DNA of 64,000 nucleotides from Lytechinus pictus (GCF_037042905.1 NC_087253.1:5771501-5835500); one strand, 5' to 3'. Counted from the stretch's first letter, positions 11,609 to 23,405 are shown. A program made the numbers and translations. The notes: generated by a model not told the origin, from the sequence alone.

Positions 11609-12493
11609 TCAAGAGTCTGAGATACATGACGCGCTGATAAAATACAAGTTCCACCCACAAGCAAGTGCAAGCATGTCGTGTGAGAGGCAAACGAAGCTAC
11701 TCAAATTACTAGTCATTGCCAAATGGAGTGTAGGGAACACGATTCTTTCCACCAGGTCCAGATTATTAACATCGAGATCATAGAGCCTGATACCCACCTC
11801 ACCATTCTCCCTATCAATGCTGGCTACATACACCCTGTCTTGCTCATCCACGGCAGCGTACATCCCCAAGTAGACGCCCTCTGGAGCGTTTATTGACTTA
11901 CCAGCGTTGCCATGTCTGTCATAGACCCTCACCTCGTTTGGATGGGCAAAACATGAACTCGTGACGATCAAACCCGACCTGGTCACAATTGCCTGGCCGA
12001 TCCTGTGTATTGCTTGAAAGCGTTTGAGAATAGACCCTGTAGGGTCGTAGATGTAGACTCGATCTGCAGCTAGCTGAGTAATGACGATTTCATCTGATGG
12101 CCCTCTGGTAAGTCTGAAACTGCCAACTTCGTCTCTCACCTGGATGGTTGATTTCTTAGATCCATTTGGAGAATATATGTTTACCTCGTTATTGCTGGCA
12201 TTATCGCTTTCATCCGTTGCAAGGCATAGGGACTTGTCTTGGAGAAATACAAGATCGCTATACTTGTCACTACGTATGTTCTGGTACTGTTGCATTCTAC
12301 CAGTTGAATCAATGATATCTATTTTCATGGCATGCCACCCATATCCGATAGCCACACGTTCGCCCAAGTACCTCGTCATTCCCCACGCCCATCCCCGTAG
12401 CTTTACACACCGAATGACTTCCATCTTGGGATCTGATCCTGAGATGCTGCTAAGGTCAGGACGAGGATTGTCCGCATTCTTGCACCCCTTCTC
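11609..12493 (-). CDS. TRIM-like gene 1, exon 2: beta-propeller
   Basis: This is the terminal coding exon of the leftmost, most diverged member of the array. The acceptor is TTTCATTTACGCAG|GAGAAG at 12494. The frame is phase 0, joining exactly the phase-0 donor of exon 1 (14376). It has 294 codons plus stop, five longer than in genes 2-4. Residues resembling propeller blade strands recur about every 40 residues: IYSPNGSKK, VYIYDPTGS, VRVYDRHGN and RLYDLDVN. This suggests an NHL/TRIM-type propeller that binds a partner. The conserved core is close to genes 2-4, but the C-terminal ~25 residues are unrelated (ending CISDS), and the AATAAA overlapping the stop in genes 2-5 is missing. The exon is intact although exon 1 carries a stop, so the gene is either recently disabled or still used in some form. 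Confidence 0.75.
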   Translation of the reverse strand, partial: EKGCKNADNPRPDLSSISGSDPKMEVIRCVKLRGWAWGMTRYLGERVAIGYGWHAMKIDIIDSTGRMQQYQNIRSDKYSDLVFLQDKSLCLATDESDNASNNEVNIYSPNGSKKSTIQVRDEVGSFRLTRGPSDEIVITQLAADRVYIYDPTGSILKRFQAIHRIGQAIVTRSGLIVTSSCFAHPNEVRVYDRHGNAGKSINAPEGVYLGMYAAVDEQDRVYVASIDRENGEVGIRLYDLDVNNLDLVERIVFPTLHLAMTSNLSSFVCLSHDMLALACGWNLYFISASCISDS

Positions 12494-12685
12494 CTGCGTA
12501 AATGAAAAACAATGGGGAAAAAAGGAAATAACAATCATTATAGAAGCAAGTGGTATGGAAAATTGATAAAATTCTTTATTCCATCATAATTTCAAAACAA
12601 ATGGTGATGCATGAGTGATAAATACGTCAGCAGGTGCTATGTTAATAAAAGGACAGTAATGCCCATAGGGGGGGGGGGACTGCTT

Positions 12686-12730
12686 GGTGGCAAATTGAAG
12701 CGTTCCTACCGAACGCTTCAATTTACCACC
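12686..12730. repeat. 20-bp hairpin inside a small inverted-repeat element
   Basis: Arms 12686-12705 and 12711-12730 pair at 19 of 20 positions. A second inverted pair encloses the next stretch: GGTCACATTTTCCCTACGACC near 12733 and its partner near 12799-12821. It is probably a degenerate MITE. Confidence 0.7.
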
Positions 12731-13195
12731 TTGGTCACATTTTCCCTACGACCATTTTATCTAATTTTGTTCAAACCACCCAGCTTATACGCCTTACGGC
12801 GGTTGTAAGGGAAATGTGACTGAGGTTTATATATATATATATATATATATATCTATATATATAAATATATATAAAGGTTTAAAAGAAGAAGCATGAGTAT
12901 TCCTGTCGATACTACTTCTAATACTACTACCTATTATTTAGCAGGCATGGTCGAGGCACCCCGTAAAACTGTATAAAACAGTAAAGCTGAATATAACTGT
13001 ATAAAGTTGTACCCATAGGATGCCCAAAGTCCACTCCCCGTAAAATGGCCTTCTGTTGGCCTTCTTTTGCTTGTTAAAATGCCTTCTTTGTGAGCTATAT
13101 GCCTGTAGTTGTTGCTTGTCATTTTTTTCACACTTAATCGCATCCCGGAAACGTCTGATCCTGTAGTAGGCCCCGAGTAGAGATTGTAGTAGCAT

Positions 13196-13392
13196 TTTTG
13201 TCACGCCTGCATAGCAGAGTGAGACTATAGGCACCGTTTTGTCACGTCCGCATAGCCATGATAGCAGAGTGAGACTATAGGCACCGTTTTGTCACGTCTG
13301 CATAGCCATGATAGCAGAGTGAGACTATAGGCACCGTTTTGTCACGTCTGCATAGCCAAGATAGCAGAGTGAGACCACAGGCACCGTTTTTT
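13196..13392. repeat. 50-bp tandem repeat, 4 copies
   Basis: The unit starts GTCACGTCTGCATAGCCATG and ends GGCACCGTTTT. The first copy lacks about 10 bp. The others differ by one to four bases, so the expansion looks recent. It lies in the intron of gene 1. Confidence 0.9.
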
Positions 13393-14175
13393 TTTCCGAC
13401 GGCGGCGGCATCAAAATTGGAATCTTTACCTAAGGTTAAGTTTCTGAAATCAAATCATAACTTAGAAAGTGTATGAACCTAGTGCATGAAACGTATTATT
13501 AGTAAACTTCCTGTCTGAGTTTCACGTAACATGATCAAATTCAAGGTCATTTAGCGTCAATTAACTTAGACCAATGTGCAGGGCTCTTGAAACGATTTTT
13601 TTACTTGGGGTGCTGAGGTAAATTTGAAAAAAAAGAAAAAAGTTTTCACTGAAAAGTTGAGGTCAATTTGGTCCCAACGAATTGAAAAAGCAAAAAAACA
13701 AAAGTTTCATTAAAAAAAAAAATGTTGGGGGATCAACTTCGAAATCTTAACCTATGGCTAAGTTTTTGAAATGACATAACTTAGAAGGTATATAGACCTA
13801 GTTCATGAAACTTGGACATAAGGGCAATGAAGTATTACATCCTGCTCTAGTTTCAGTTCACATGACCAAGGTCAAAGGTCATTTAAGGTCTGTGAACTTT
13901 GGCCATGTTGGGGGTAACTGTTGAATTGACATAACTTTGAAATTATATGGTTATAGTTCATGAAATGTGGACTTAGGGATAATCAAATATCACTGATCAT
14001 CTTGCACAAGTCTGAGGTCACACACTTAAAAACAAATCAGTCAAAAATGAGTTATTTCTAACTAAAATGAATGTCAAAAATGTGACTAGCATATCAGTTG
14101 CTCCCAGCTGACTACTTGCCTAGTCAATTTGACTGATTTGTTTAAGAGTGCACGATCAAGTTCAAATTTAATTCA
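13393..14175. repeat. Old dispersed repeat with AGGTCA half-sites
   Basis: Sub-blocks repeat loosely at about 13420-13560, 13735-13900 and 13915-14050: an ATCTTAACCTATGGCTAAG-type start, CATAACTT, CTAGTTCATGAAAC and CATGACCAAGGTCAAAGGTC. A related fragment is at about 19976-20170. It contains a perfect AGGTCAAAGGTCA direct repeat at 13869-13881. Confidence 0.55.
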
Positions 14176-14375
14176 GGGTCAGTGGGCGTAGTAAGAAACA
14201 TATTATATAAATGGTGAATAATTACTTGGTAGTTGTTTTCAAAGTCAGCAATGCTGCTATATGGAATTACGTAATGCAGGCGAGACCACCAGAGGCGCTC
14301 CACTTGTTTTTTTTTAAATAAGTTTTCTTGCTTTTATATTATACAGCATTTCTCAAAAGAGTGATCATGACTAAC

Positions 14376-15026
14376 CTCCCCCTTGCCAACCTCTATTGGA
14401 ACAATCTCATGACCTTCAAAAAGAAAAGCCATCTCGTGATGACCCGCTACGCACTTCTCACACATATACTTGTCGCAGGTTTTGCAGAATGACTGGGCAT
14501 CCCTTTGCCGTCTGCAAGCATTGCATTTTGGGAGTGTTCCACTGTTTTTGTCCTCTTGTTTGTGGGTGCAGTCTTTTTTAGAAGCTTGATCAATGACATC
14601 CTCAATGGGAACAGTCTCATGACCTTCAAAAAGAAAAGCAATTTCTCGATGACCAGTCACACACCTATCACACAAATACCTGTCGCAGGTCTTGCAGAAT
14701 AACTCGGCATCCCTCTGCCGTCCGCAACCATTGCATTATGGACGAGCCTCCCTCTTTTTCGCGTTGTAGTCGTCTATGCATCCGTTGACCGTCACATTAG
14801 GAGGGAAATCATCAGAACGTTTTCCAGAAGTAAACTTGGAGACCTTCCTGCAGACTGGGCACACCATGTGGTTATTATTTGGATGGGCTTGTCCGTAGTT
14901 CCTTAAGCACCCCCGACAGAAAGTGTGCCCACATGTCGGAAGAATGCTTGCCTCGACGAAGATATCGAAGCAAAGTGGGCATGTCAAGTTTTCTGAAGAG
15001 CTAGAAGATATCCTTCTCAAAGCCAT
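14376..15026 (-). pseudogene. TRIM-like gene 1, exon 1: RING + two B-boxes, nonsense codon
   Basis: This is the first coding exon of gene 1, same length (651 bp) as in genes 2-4 when read from the ATG at 15026. An upstream in-frame ATG at 15035 is also possible, with a TAG two codons before it. Residues 16-59 form a canonical C3HC4 RING (C16, C19, C32, H34, C37, C40, C56, C59), the E2-binding fold of ubiquitin ligases. At codon 97 the AAA present in genes 2-4 is TAA (14736-14738), immediately before the first B-box cysteine. The frame then continues open through both B-boxes to the donor GAG|GTTAGT. As written the product would be a 96-residue RING-only protein. Translation from an internal Met at 14675 would give B-boxes only. 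It is either a young pseudogene or a sequencing or allelic difference. Confidence 0.75.
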
Positions 15027-15570
15027 TTTCGCCATTTCCTACAAGATTCTTTTTATGTCTAATCATTAAAACAGTAAGAGTATGAATTACAGTTCTAATA
15101 TCCTCTAGAATTCACCACCCAATATGACGGAAGCAGAATCATACTCTAACTTATTGTCTTGAATGCTTCGCTTGGGTGGGGAACATTCTACCAATTTATG
15201 TCACAGTCACAACGGCGGAACAGATCCGATACCTACCCAACTTGTTTACATTATTTCCAATGATATATTACTGCTCGGTTTGGAACCGGCCTCATTGATT
15301 TGACTGTAACATTTAATGTTGACAGTCCATTTGTGATTATCTTTATCAAATAAAAGATAGTGAGACGTCAGTAGTAAATGGTGCATGAGCGGTCAGGGGG
15401 AAATAAACCTCGCATTGACATGTTGCATAACTGTAAATATAAACCAAACTGTTTCCCCGCCAACAAATCAAACATCCTTAAACTTCTGGGATAGCATATA
15501 TAGAGAGATTGTTGAATAGTGGGCCTATAGATTATGTCACGATTATGTTAACGTAGCTCCAGTCTAAGAT
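15027..15570 (-). promoter_or_regulatory. 5' flank of gene 1, shared with genes 2-4
   Basis: Runs parallel to 35644-36187, 43483-44033 and 49362-49912, with the shared landmarks CTCTAGAATTCACCACCC, TTGGAACCGGC and GAGACGTCAGTAGTAAATGG. It lacks the TATATATATA stretch seen in genes 2-4 (here GTAAATATAAACC). The transcription start is not determinable by eye. Confidence 0.5.
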
Positions 15571-16162
15571 TTAAAGGAGAATGAAACTCTTGGAGCAAGT
15601 TAGCTTTTGTGAAAGCAGAAAAATCAAAGAATAAGATCAACAAAAATTTGAGTAAAATAGGACTAGCAATAGAAGAGTTATGAGCATTTGAATGTCGAGA
15701 TCACTAATGCTATGGAGATCCTCCTATTGGCAATGCGACCAAGATCTATGATGTCACAGATGAACAACTCTCCCCTTTTGGACACTGACAATATACCCCA
15801 AAACTTCTCTTTTTGCTCATTCTAATCATATGACAAACGATTCATCAATTATATAATGTTGTGAAACCTCTGTACTTGTCCTCTCATAAACAGAACACCT
15901 CACCTTGTGATAGACTCTATAAAAGTGAGAATATAAGTGAAATAAGTACTAAAGTAATGAGGGAGTTGTACGTTTGTGACATCACAGATCTTGGTCGCAT
16001 TGCCAATGGGAGGATCTACATGGCATTAGTGATCTCAATATTCAAATGCTCATAACTTTCTTATTATTCATTCAATCTTCCTCAAACTTTCAACAATATG
16101 TTTCTTTGATTTTTCTCTTTGATATGGATTCAGCTGATTTCAAGGGTTTCATTTTCCTTTAA
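15571..16162. mobile_element. TTAA-flanked MITE inserted in the gene 1 upstream region
   Basis: Begins TTAAAGGAGAATGAAACTC and ends GGGTTTCATTTTCCTTTAA. Genes 2-4 have the uninterrupted sequence GTCTAAGATTAAAGTTTATTTC at the same spot (36184, 44025 and 49905 region). The insertion is therefore confirmed by three empty sites, with a TTAA target duplication allowing one base difference. It is 592 bp with no coding frame. Confidence 0.8.
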
Positions 16163-16439
16163 GTTTATTTCATTTCTACCAAACATTAACAACGTAGGGC
16201 CTACAATGGAAAGATCTATGGGAGACCGGGTAGAATTATAACACGGGGAAAATGTAACAGAGTCTCCCATATTCCCAGTAGAAACAGACACGTTGTATAC
16301 ATAACACATCATGCGCATTTCATACTGCTTGAGTTTAAGCAAATATAACGGTTCGTGGAAATTTCTACAGCATAATAATCGTTCTATTAAACAGGACCTA
16401 AGACTGGTCGTAATTTGTATTCCAGGGTACGGGAAGGAG

Positions 16440-16492
16440 ATGTGTATGTGTGTGTGTGTGTGGGTGTGTGTGTGTGTGTGTGTGGGGGGGGG
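16440..16492. repeat. (GT)n(G)n microsatellite upstream of gene 1
   Basis: A GT run passing into nine or more G, just before GGTACTCGAATTATAATATAACATGG. It lies at the same place upstream of every gene: about 36482-36541, 44308-44344 and 50191-50232, with different lengths. Confidence 0.9.
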
Positions 16493-16799
16493 TACTCGAA
16501 TTATAATATAACATGGTACCTACTTGAACGTGCCGAACGAAAGTCAGGGGGTTCTAGTACTCAGGCGCGGATCCAGGATTTCGTAGGGAGGGGGGCCCAA
16601 ATTCGACCTGATTTTGGCGCCCCTGTGTACTTTTCTGAAAAAAATGGCGGCCCCTCCCTCCCCCTCCCTCCCCAGGCAATCATAAGTGCCTTAAATGTAT
16701 GTTAAATTATCTTATTTCAGAGGCACATGAAGAAGAGGCAATTGAATAATGGTTTTATAATGCTGTGTTCATGAATAAATGTAATATCACTTTTTTTAA

Positions 16800-18120
16800 A
16801 AAGAATCAATGCGAGCGCGAAGCGCGAGCGATTTCTATTTTAATCTTTTTATGCTTTCAATCTCGTTTAACTTCTCATCAGAGTAGGCCCTGCTAGAATT
16901 ATGTGAGCGGGAGCCAGGCGCGGATCCAGGATTTCTTAGGGGGCCCTAATTTCAATTTAAGTAATAATCGTGCCAAAATATTGACTCCCATTACCGAATG
17001 GGTAATGTCTAGTTACTTTACACAGAAACATCTCTTGCATTGTATAGGCATACTCCGTTCTTCTGCAGCACTGAGTCAGCACTCAGCATTTACTAATTGG
17101 GAGTGCACTGCCTACTTAGATCTGTAAGTGTTTGGATATATTATTTATTTTTTTTGTTATTCGCTTGAAATTTATTCAAAACAGTGAGTTGTCTCGTCAA
17201 TCCTATTAAACAAACATTGGCTCTTCCGCTCTTGTAACAGTCATATAAAGTATCAAAAGGTTATGTATCTTATAATCTTGCTCAAATTGTATATACTCCA
17301 AATAGATTTTTAAAAAGAAACAGAATGCGTGTAAACGGTGTAAATAAAACAAATATAAGATACTAAAGATAAATATGCTGTAAAAATATACTTTATTGGC
17401 AATGTCTTTATAAATATGAAAACAATGCTCTTACGTTCGCATCATTTTGGACGATAAGTTCTTATCTCTCTCTTTCATACAATACAAGTGAAACATGAAT
17501 TCCAAGGTCCCATGTATCTTGTATACATGCTAGTGCCATCCTTTGCTGATTTTGTTAGAATTACATCTAAGCACAGTCATGAAGCACCTTTTGTAGCTAT
17601 TGTAATCATGATTGTCATACGCATCTCACTAATCAAATGCTGCGAGCGCAAAGCGCGAGCTGGAAATTTAGGAAATTCAGACATGAAGAGGGGCATTCTA
17701 AGGCTTGTTTGTAGGAATTCCCTAAGACCGTACGTATTTCACTAACCAAATGATGCGGGCGCGAAACGCGAGTTTAATTTTTTTTTATATATTGACCCCA
17801 AACATGGATATTTTAAGGACTATGTTTTTTAGGAATCCATTAAGAGTATACATATCTCACCATAGTCATCTAATGCGAGTGCCAAGCGCTTGCTGATTTT
17901 GTTAGAATTACATCTAAACACGTGAAGCAATTTTTGAAGTCATTGTAATCATGATTATCATACGCATCTCACTAATCAAATGCTGCGAGCGCGAAGCGCG
18001 AGCTGAAAATTTTTGATATTCAGATCTGAAAAATTGACATTTTAGGGACCGATTTTAGGAGTTCATGAAGAGCAGAAATCCCACCAATCCACTAATGCAA
18101 ACGTTAGCACGGGCAGGGAA
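16800..18120. repeat. GCGAGCGCGAAGCGCGAGC repeat block 1
   Basis: The 19-bp near-palindromic motif, or one-base variants, appears near 16811, 17641, 17754 and 17988. Each is followed by a TGAAAATTTTTGATATTCAG-like stretch and later by CATCTCACTAATCAAATG. The repeat period is about 110-350 bp. The motif is internal to hAT-like elements here and at 60363-61878. Confidence 0.75.
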
Positions 18121-18308
18121 TGTTTTATATTAAGACCTTATAATAGGGCAATCACTTTAAGTAGTCATGAAAAAGAAGTATATGTCACTACATAAAACAA
18201 TAATAACTCGAATTGCGAGGAAATATATTTGTTGTATATTGATTTGAAAACGGGAGGTTTTAGTAAAACATTATTATATATCTCGTTAAACAGTCTATGC
18301 GAGCACCA

Positions 18309-18467
18309 GGGGAGCGTTTCATGAAAGGACTTGTCGGACGTTTTGCCCGACAAGTCCTGTTTAATCCGACAGTTACCATCGTAACACTGCCTCTCAGCCA
18401 ATCAAAATCAAGGAAAGATGTCAGATCTGACAACTTTTCGGACAGACATGTTGATGAAACGCTCCCC
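18309..18467. mobile_element. 159-bp MITE with GGGGAGCGTTTCATGAAA ends
   Basis: Ends are GGGGAGCGTTTCAT and ATGAAACGCTCCCC. Inside, a hairpin pairs GGACTTGTCGGAC with its near complement, and CAGCCAATCAAAATCAAGG is typical of sea-urchin MITEs. An inverted relative is at 28214-28347. Confidence 0.8.
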
Positions 18468-18614
18468 AGGAACAATGAAGACACAATGAAGCAAATAATG
18501 TTTCATAAAGTTATGAAAAAATGCTTCTTATGTTTTTCTCATTATTTATTTCAATAATTTCTTCTTTCCCCACTACGTTTCTCTTCCTTTTTCCCTCTTT
18601 TTCTCCTTTTCCCC

Positions 18615-18697
18615 GTTTTTTTTTTTTTTTTTTTTGGCCAGCCGATTAGGGGGGGGTGGGCACTTGCCCCCCATGCCCCCTGTAGTTACGCCACTGA
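18615..18697. mobile_element. One end of a CAGTGGCGTAACTAC hAT-like element (minus orientation)
   Basis: Poly-T followed by GGCCAGCCGATT, G-rich and C-rich runs and GTTACGCCACTG at 18686-18697. This is the same end as the left end of the complete element at 60363. The partner end was not found within the composite block. Confidence 0.6.
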
Positions 18698-19472
18698 CAT
18701 CAACTATTTCAAGATGTAACAATAAATGTAAATGATAGCAATACAGTTTAGGCCTAAATAAATAAACGTAATAGTTTCAGTGGAATTCGTTTTAAAAAAT
18801 ACATGATTTCCCACTGTAGGTTGGTAACGAAAAGGTGTCGTATCATCAACTGTATCTAGCTGTCTTTTTATTACTACATGAAACAAAAATATAGGAACGA
18901 TATAAACATGTAAACCATAGAGTTATTTCAGTTATTTGAGTATTTGACGATTCGTCCAAAAAAAAAAAAAATAACGCATCCGAAACTTTCACCATTACAA
19001 TGAAAGTTTCATTTATTCCTTTACATATTGCAAGTAAACTTCAACATTTCTGTAAATAATATATATTAATATATCTATACACAATTAAGTTCACATGGTG
19101 GTATACTGCACATCCTATTTCAGAATATGATATGCGTTGTGGTAAGAATGTCTACCTACCTAGAACATGCAAAACGTTTACTAATAACTAGTGACTATAC
19201 TACTAGACCGATTTTTACTCAAACGACTTTCCAATAGAGAAATAACAAGAAAACATTCACCTAAGAATAGAAATCCTCATTTGTTCTGATAAATATCAAG
19301 AGTATCAGTACAAAATGTAAACAGTGTCAGTATAAAATGTAACTTGAAATTAACAGAAATGTCAAAGAAAATCGGTTAGGCCTATTCAATCTGCTCAGAT
19401 TAAAGAATAACATATAATGTTATGCAGCGCCCGCTGGTAACTGAAGTGGCTACCCTGGGTAATAAAACGTTA

Positions 19473-19506
<34 letters not shown>

Positions 19507-20560
19507 CATTATTATTATTATTATTAAGAATAATACTCTCACTACTGCTAAAGTTATATAATTGTTGGCCGTGTACTCCATTCACCGTCCAATTGAAACA
19601 CAGGACATATATATAATATTATATTCCACTTGTTAACATTATATTTTCCAATCCGTTTGGGATTAGTGGCTTAAGTGTTGCAAGCAATATAAAAACAACA
19701 GTTAAAATCACACGCTTCTCATACATTTGTCAAAGTGTAGAGTGCTACCCTTCATGCAAGAAGAATTCACAACTCTTATTCATATTTTGTTTCTTAGCCT
19801 TTAATAAACAAGAGCGACTTTTGTTAGGAATAGAGTTATGGAGTGCTCAGCTCGTGAAGCTCACGAATTACTCGTGAAAATATTGACGAATTGTATACGT
19901 GCCCCCTACTAAAACATGTTACAAAAGTCGCTAGGACAGAACATAATTTTTGTCGTTTGTTTAAGGTAACGTTTGTTTAAGGTAACATGACCAAGGTCAA
20001 AGGTAATTTAGGGTCAATGCAGGCCTGGCCGCCTGGGTCAATGAACTTAGAAAATGTTGGGAGAATCAACATCGAAATCTTACCAAAATTAATTTTTTGA
20101 AATGTCGACATAAATTAGGTTATGGATCTACTATTAATTCATTAAATTTAGACATAAAAGCAATCAAATATCCGCTTGTTATACGTTACGCGTTTCACTT
20201 GTTATACATCGTTAGGATCATCAATGACACAGGAAAGCCTCATCTTTCGAGGATGGGGAGTGGCGAAATCCTTGACAACTTTGTCATTGTCGACTTCAAG
20301 GTCTCTATGTAGCAACATCATTGCCAGTCCATTCAGTCTCACCCATGCGCGGAAATCTGTCCCCAAAGGTAGGGGGGGGGGGACCACAGGGGCGGATCCA
20401 GCCTTCGCCAATCGGGGGGGGGGGGTGGGGCAAAAAAAATTTAATCCCCGATCGGCCGCTAGAAGATGATTTTTGTTTGTTTCATTGAAGGGGTAGTCCT
20501 CATGGTCACTTCTAAGCTTTATTCTTATAAATCAACATAAATATATAATATCATAATCCT
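18698..20560. other. Interior of the composite insertion, no gene
   Basis: AT-rich sequence with a (TTA)n run at about 19466-19524, a fragment of the AGGTCA-type dispersed repeat near 19976-20170 and a hAT-like end CAGGGGCGGATCC near 20390 followed by G-rich sequence. Open frames are microsatellite artefacts or under 100 codons. Confidence 0.45.
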
Positions 20561-21790
20561 TATTTATATAATGCGAGCGCGAAGCGCGAGCTGAATTTTT
20601 TTGGGGAAATTTTATGTATTTTTTCCTAAAATCTGAACAATCTGGGCAATGTTTGTTATCCTGAAAAAGATGTGTATGCAACTAAATAATTACTTTGAAC
20701 GCGAAGTGCGAGCAGAAATGAACTGATGGAAAAGGTACCTGTTAAAGACTGCTTGCAGTTAGCCATGAAGACGTTACATATTTCAACAATCAAATAATAC
20801 GAGCGCAAAGCGCGAGCTGAAATTTTTGGAAATTTTTACCTCAAGAATGGAAATTCTAAGCACTTTTTGCAACTTAAACAGAATAGGTATATAACTAAAC
20901 AATTGATGGAAAATGAAAAATTTTGAGATTTAAACATAAGAACGAGACACTCTATTCATGTTTTGTAAATCATGAAAAGGATGAGTAATGTGGGGTCTTT
21001 CTACATTAATGAAGCGAACACAAAGCGCGAGCAGAATTTTTTGATATTGTGATCTAAAACTGGATGATTTAAATAGAGAACAAGTTGAATATCTGAACAA
21101 ACATGCGCGCACGTGTTTCAGATTTAGACCTAGAATCTAGGCATTCTACACATCTTTTATCATGAAAAATCAAAGCGAGCGCGAAGTGCGAGCTTAAACT
21201 ATTTGATATTCCGATCTGAAAAAAAAGTCAATTTCAGCTCTATATTTCAAGCACTTTGTAGGAAAATAGTGAGGTGGATATGGATCGCACTTCATAAAGA
21301 GCTGATATTTTTCACTATTATTTGAGTTTTTACATAGGAGCGGGACATCCTTAGGACATGTCATCATATGAAAATTATGACTATCTTCATATTCTTCTTG
21401 CTAAGTGCGAGATTAAACAAAAGGGACAATTTAATCATTAGATTAATATCTTATTTATTAATGCCTAATGAGGGCGAGAAAATCTGATGATATTTTGGCC
21501 TGAAAACTGGACATTTCAAGCACTATTGTAATTATGAATAGGATGCATCAGTTAAAATATTTTTTAACCATTAATGCGAGCGCAAATCGCGAGCCAAAAT
21601 CTTGATAAGCTGAAAATCAATGTTGAGACATACATAACTCGCCAATCAAATCTGATACGTTTTGACAATCAAGACTTGAAATGGGATATTTTCAAAACAA
21701 AATGGAATACACGAAAATAATAGGTACTTGATAAATCGAAATTTGCGAGCGCGTAGCGCGAGCAGAAAATGTTAATATTCAGGCCATAAA
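20561..21790. repeat. GCGAGCGCGAAGCGCGAGC repeat block 2
   Basis: Motif copies near 20573, 20697 (variant), 20800, 21176, 21577 (variant) and 21745. They are embedded in degenerate ~120-370-bp units with TTTTTGATATTCNGATCTGAAAA-like companions. Confidence 0.75.
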
Positions 21791-22184
21791 GCTGTCATTT
21801 TTAGAAAGCACTCATTAAAAATCAGTTTTTAAATCAAACAAAATAACGAAAGTTCGATTTACGAGGTGAAATGTGTAATGTGAAATGGTGAAATGTGATA
21901 ATGTGTAATGCCCATCCAGGAGGGCCCCTCGGGCCCTCCTGGATCGGCCTATGGGACCAGGGGCTTGAAAATTTGACAAGTAAAAAAAAAAAGAAGGTTT
22001 TCACCCATTTAAAATGTAAGGTCATTTTAATAGTTCTAAATACATGTATTATTTCAAATGTGAATGATGTATTTTTCTCCATCATAAAAGACCAAAATAG
22101 TAGGGGGGAGATTTGATATTGTGTCTCCCCTACTATTTTTGGTAGGGGGACACGTACCCCCTGTCCCCCTGTGATTTCCGCCCA

Positions 22185-23405
22185 TGGCGCCCCCTAGTTC
22201 AAACATCAATGTGGTGCCCCTAGTTCGAACATCAATTCGGCGCCCCCCCCCCTAGTTCGAGTATCAATTCGGCGCCCTTACATGTAGGTCCAACATCAAT
22301 TTGGCGCCTCTAGTTCGAACATCAATTCGGCGCCCCTACATGTAGGTCGATCATCAATTCGCCCCCCCCCATTCGAACATCAATTCGGCCCCAAGTTCGA
22401 ACATCATTTTGGCATCCCTTCGAACTCAATTTGCCTTCCCTTGTTTGAATATCATTTCGCCCCCCCCTAGCTCGAGTATCAATTTGGCGCCCCCCTAGTT
22501 CGAACATCAATTCGGCGCCCCCCTAGTTTGAGTATCAATTTGGCGCCCCCTAGCTAGAACATCGATTCGCCCCCCCCTTCAGTTCGAGTATCAATTTGGC
22601 GCCCCCAGTTCGAACATTATTTTAACATCCCTTCGAACATCATTTCGGCGCCCTCCTAGTTCGAATATCAATTCGGCGCCCATGCATGTAGGTCCAACAT
22701 CAATTTGGCGCCCCTAGTTCGAATATCAATTCGGCGCCCCTACATGTAGGTCGTTCATCAATTCGGCCCCCAGTTCGAACATCATTTTGGCATCCCTTCG
22801 AACTCAATGTGCCTTCCCTAGTTCGAATATCATTTGCCCCCCCCCCTAGCTCGAGTATCAAATTGGCGCCCCCCTAGTTCGAACATCAATTCGGCGCCCC
22901 CTAGTTTGAGTATCGATTTGGCGCCCCCCCTAGCTCTAACATCGATTCGGTCCCCCCCCCCCAGTTCGAGTATCAATTTGGCGCCCCAGTTCGAACATCA
23001 TTTTAACATCCCTTCGAACATCATTTCGGCGCCCTCCTAGATCGAATATCAATTCGGCGCCCCTACATGTAGGTCCAACATCAATTTGGCGCCCCATAGT
23101 TCGAGTATCAATTTGGCGCCCCCTAGTTCAAACATCAATCCTGAGCCCCCCTAGCTCGAGTATCAATCTGGCGCCCCCAGTTCGAACATCATTTTAACAT
23201 CTCTTCGAACATCATTTCGGCGCCCTCCTAGTTCGAATATCAATTCGGCGCCCCTACATGTAGGTCCAACATCAATTTGGCGCCCCTAGTTCGAATATCA
23301 TTTCGCCTCCCCCCCTCCTAGCTCGAGTATCAATTGGCGCCCCTACGTTGAACATCAATCCCCCCCCCGTTCAAACATCATTTCGGCGCCCTTTTGGTTC
23401 GAACA
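22185..23405. repeat. Minisatellite, ~27-bp unit, with 403-bp higher-order period
   Basis: The unit resembles AGTTCGAACATCAATTCGGC followed by GCCCC(C)CT, repeated roughly 40 times with length variation in the C run. Variant units containing TACATGTAGGTCC/GA recur at 22281 and 22684, and at 22339 and 22742, so larger blocks of 403 bp were duplicated. There is no coding sense. Confidence 0.9.

Larger units (their letters stand above)
12494..14375 (-). other. Intron of gene 1 (1882 bp), repeat-filled
   Basis: Bounded on the minus strand by GAG|GTTAGT (donor at 14375-14374) and CGCAG| (acceptor at 12495-12494). It is twice as long as the introns of genes 2-4 (776-933 bp). It contains a G run near 12668, hairpins near 12686-12821, a TA run near 12832-12868, a 50-bp tandem repeat and an old dispersed repeat with AGGTCA half-sites. 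No additional exon such as a coiled coil is visible. Confidence 0.65.

Noticed and set aside
12081-12566. 161-codon plus-strand frame opposite gene 1 exon 2 (and 121-159-codon frames opposite the other genes)
   Set aside because: Antisense shadows of the propeller exons and introns; the minus-strand reading has domains, splice sites and conserved paralogues.
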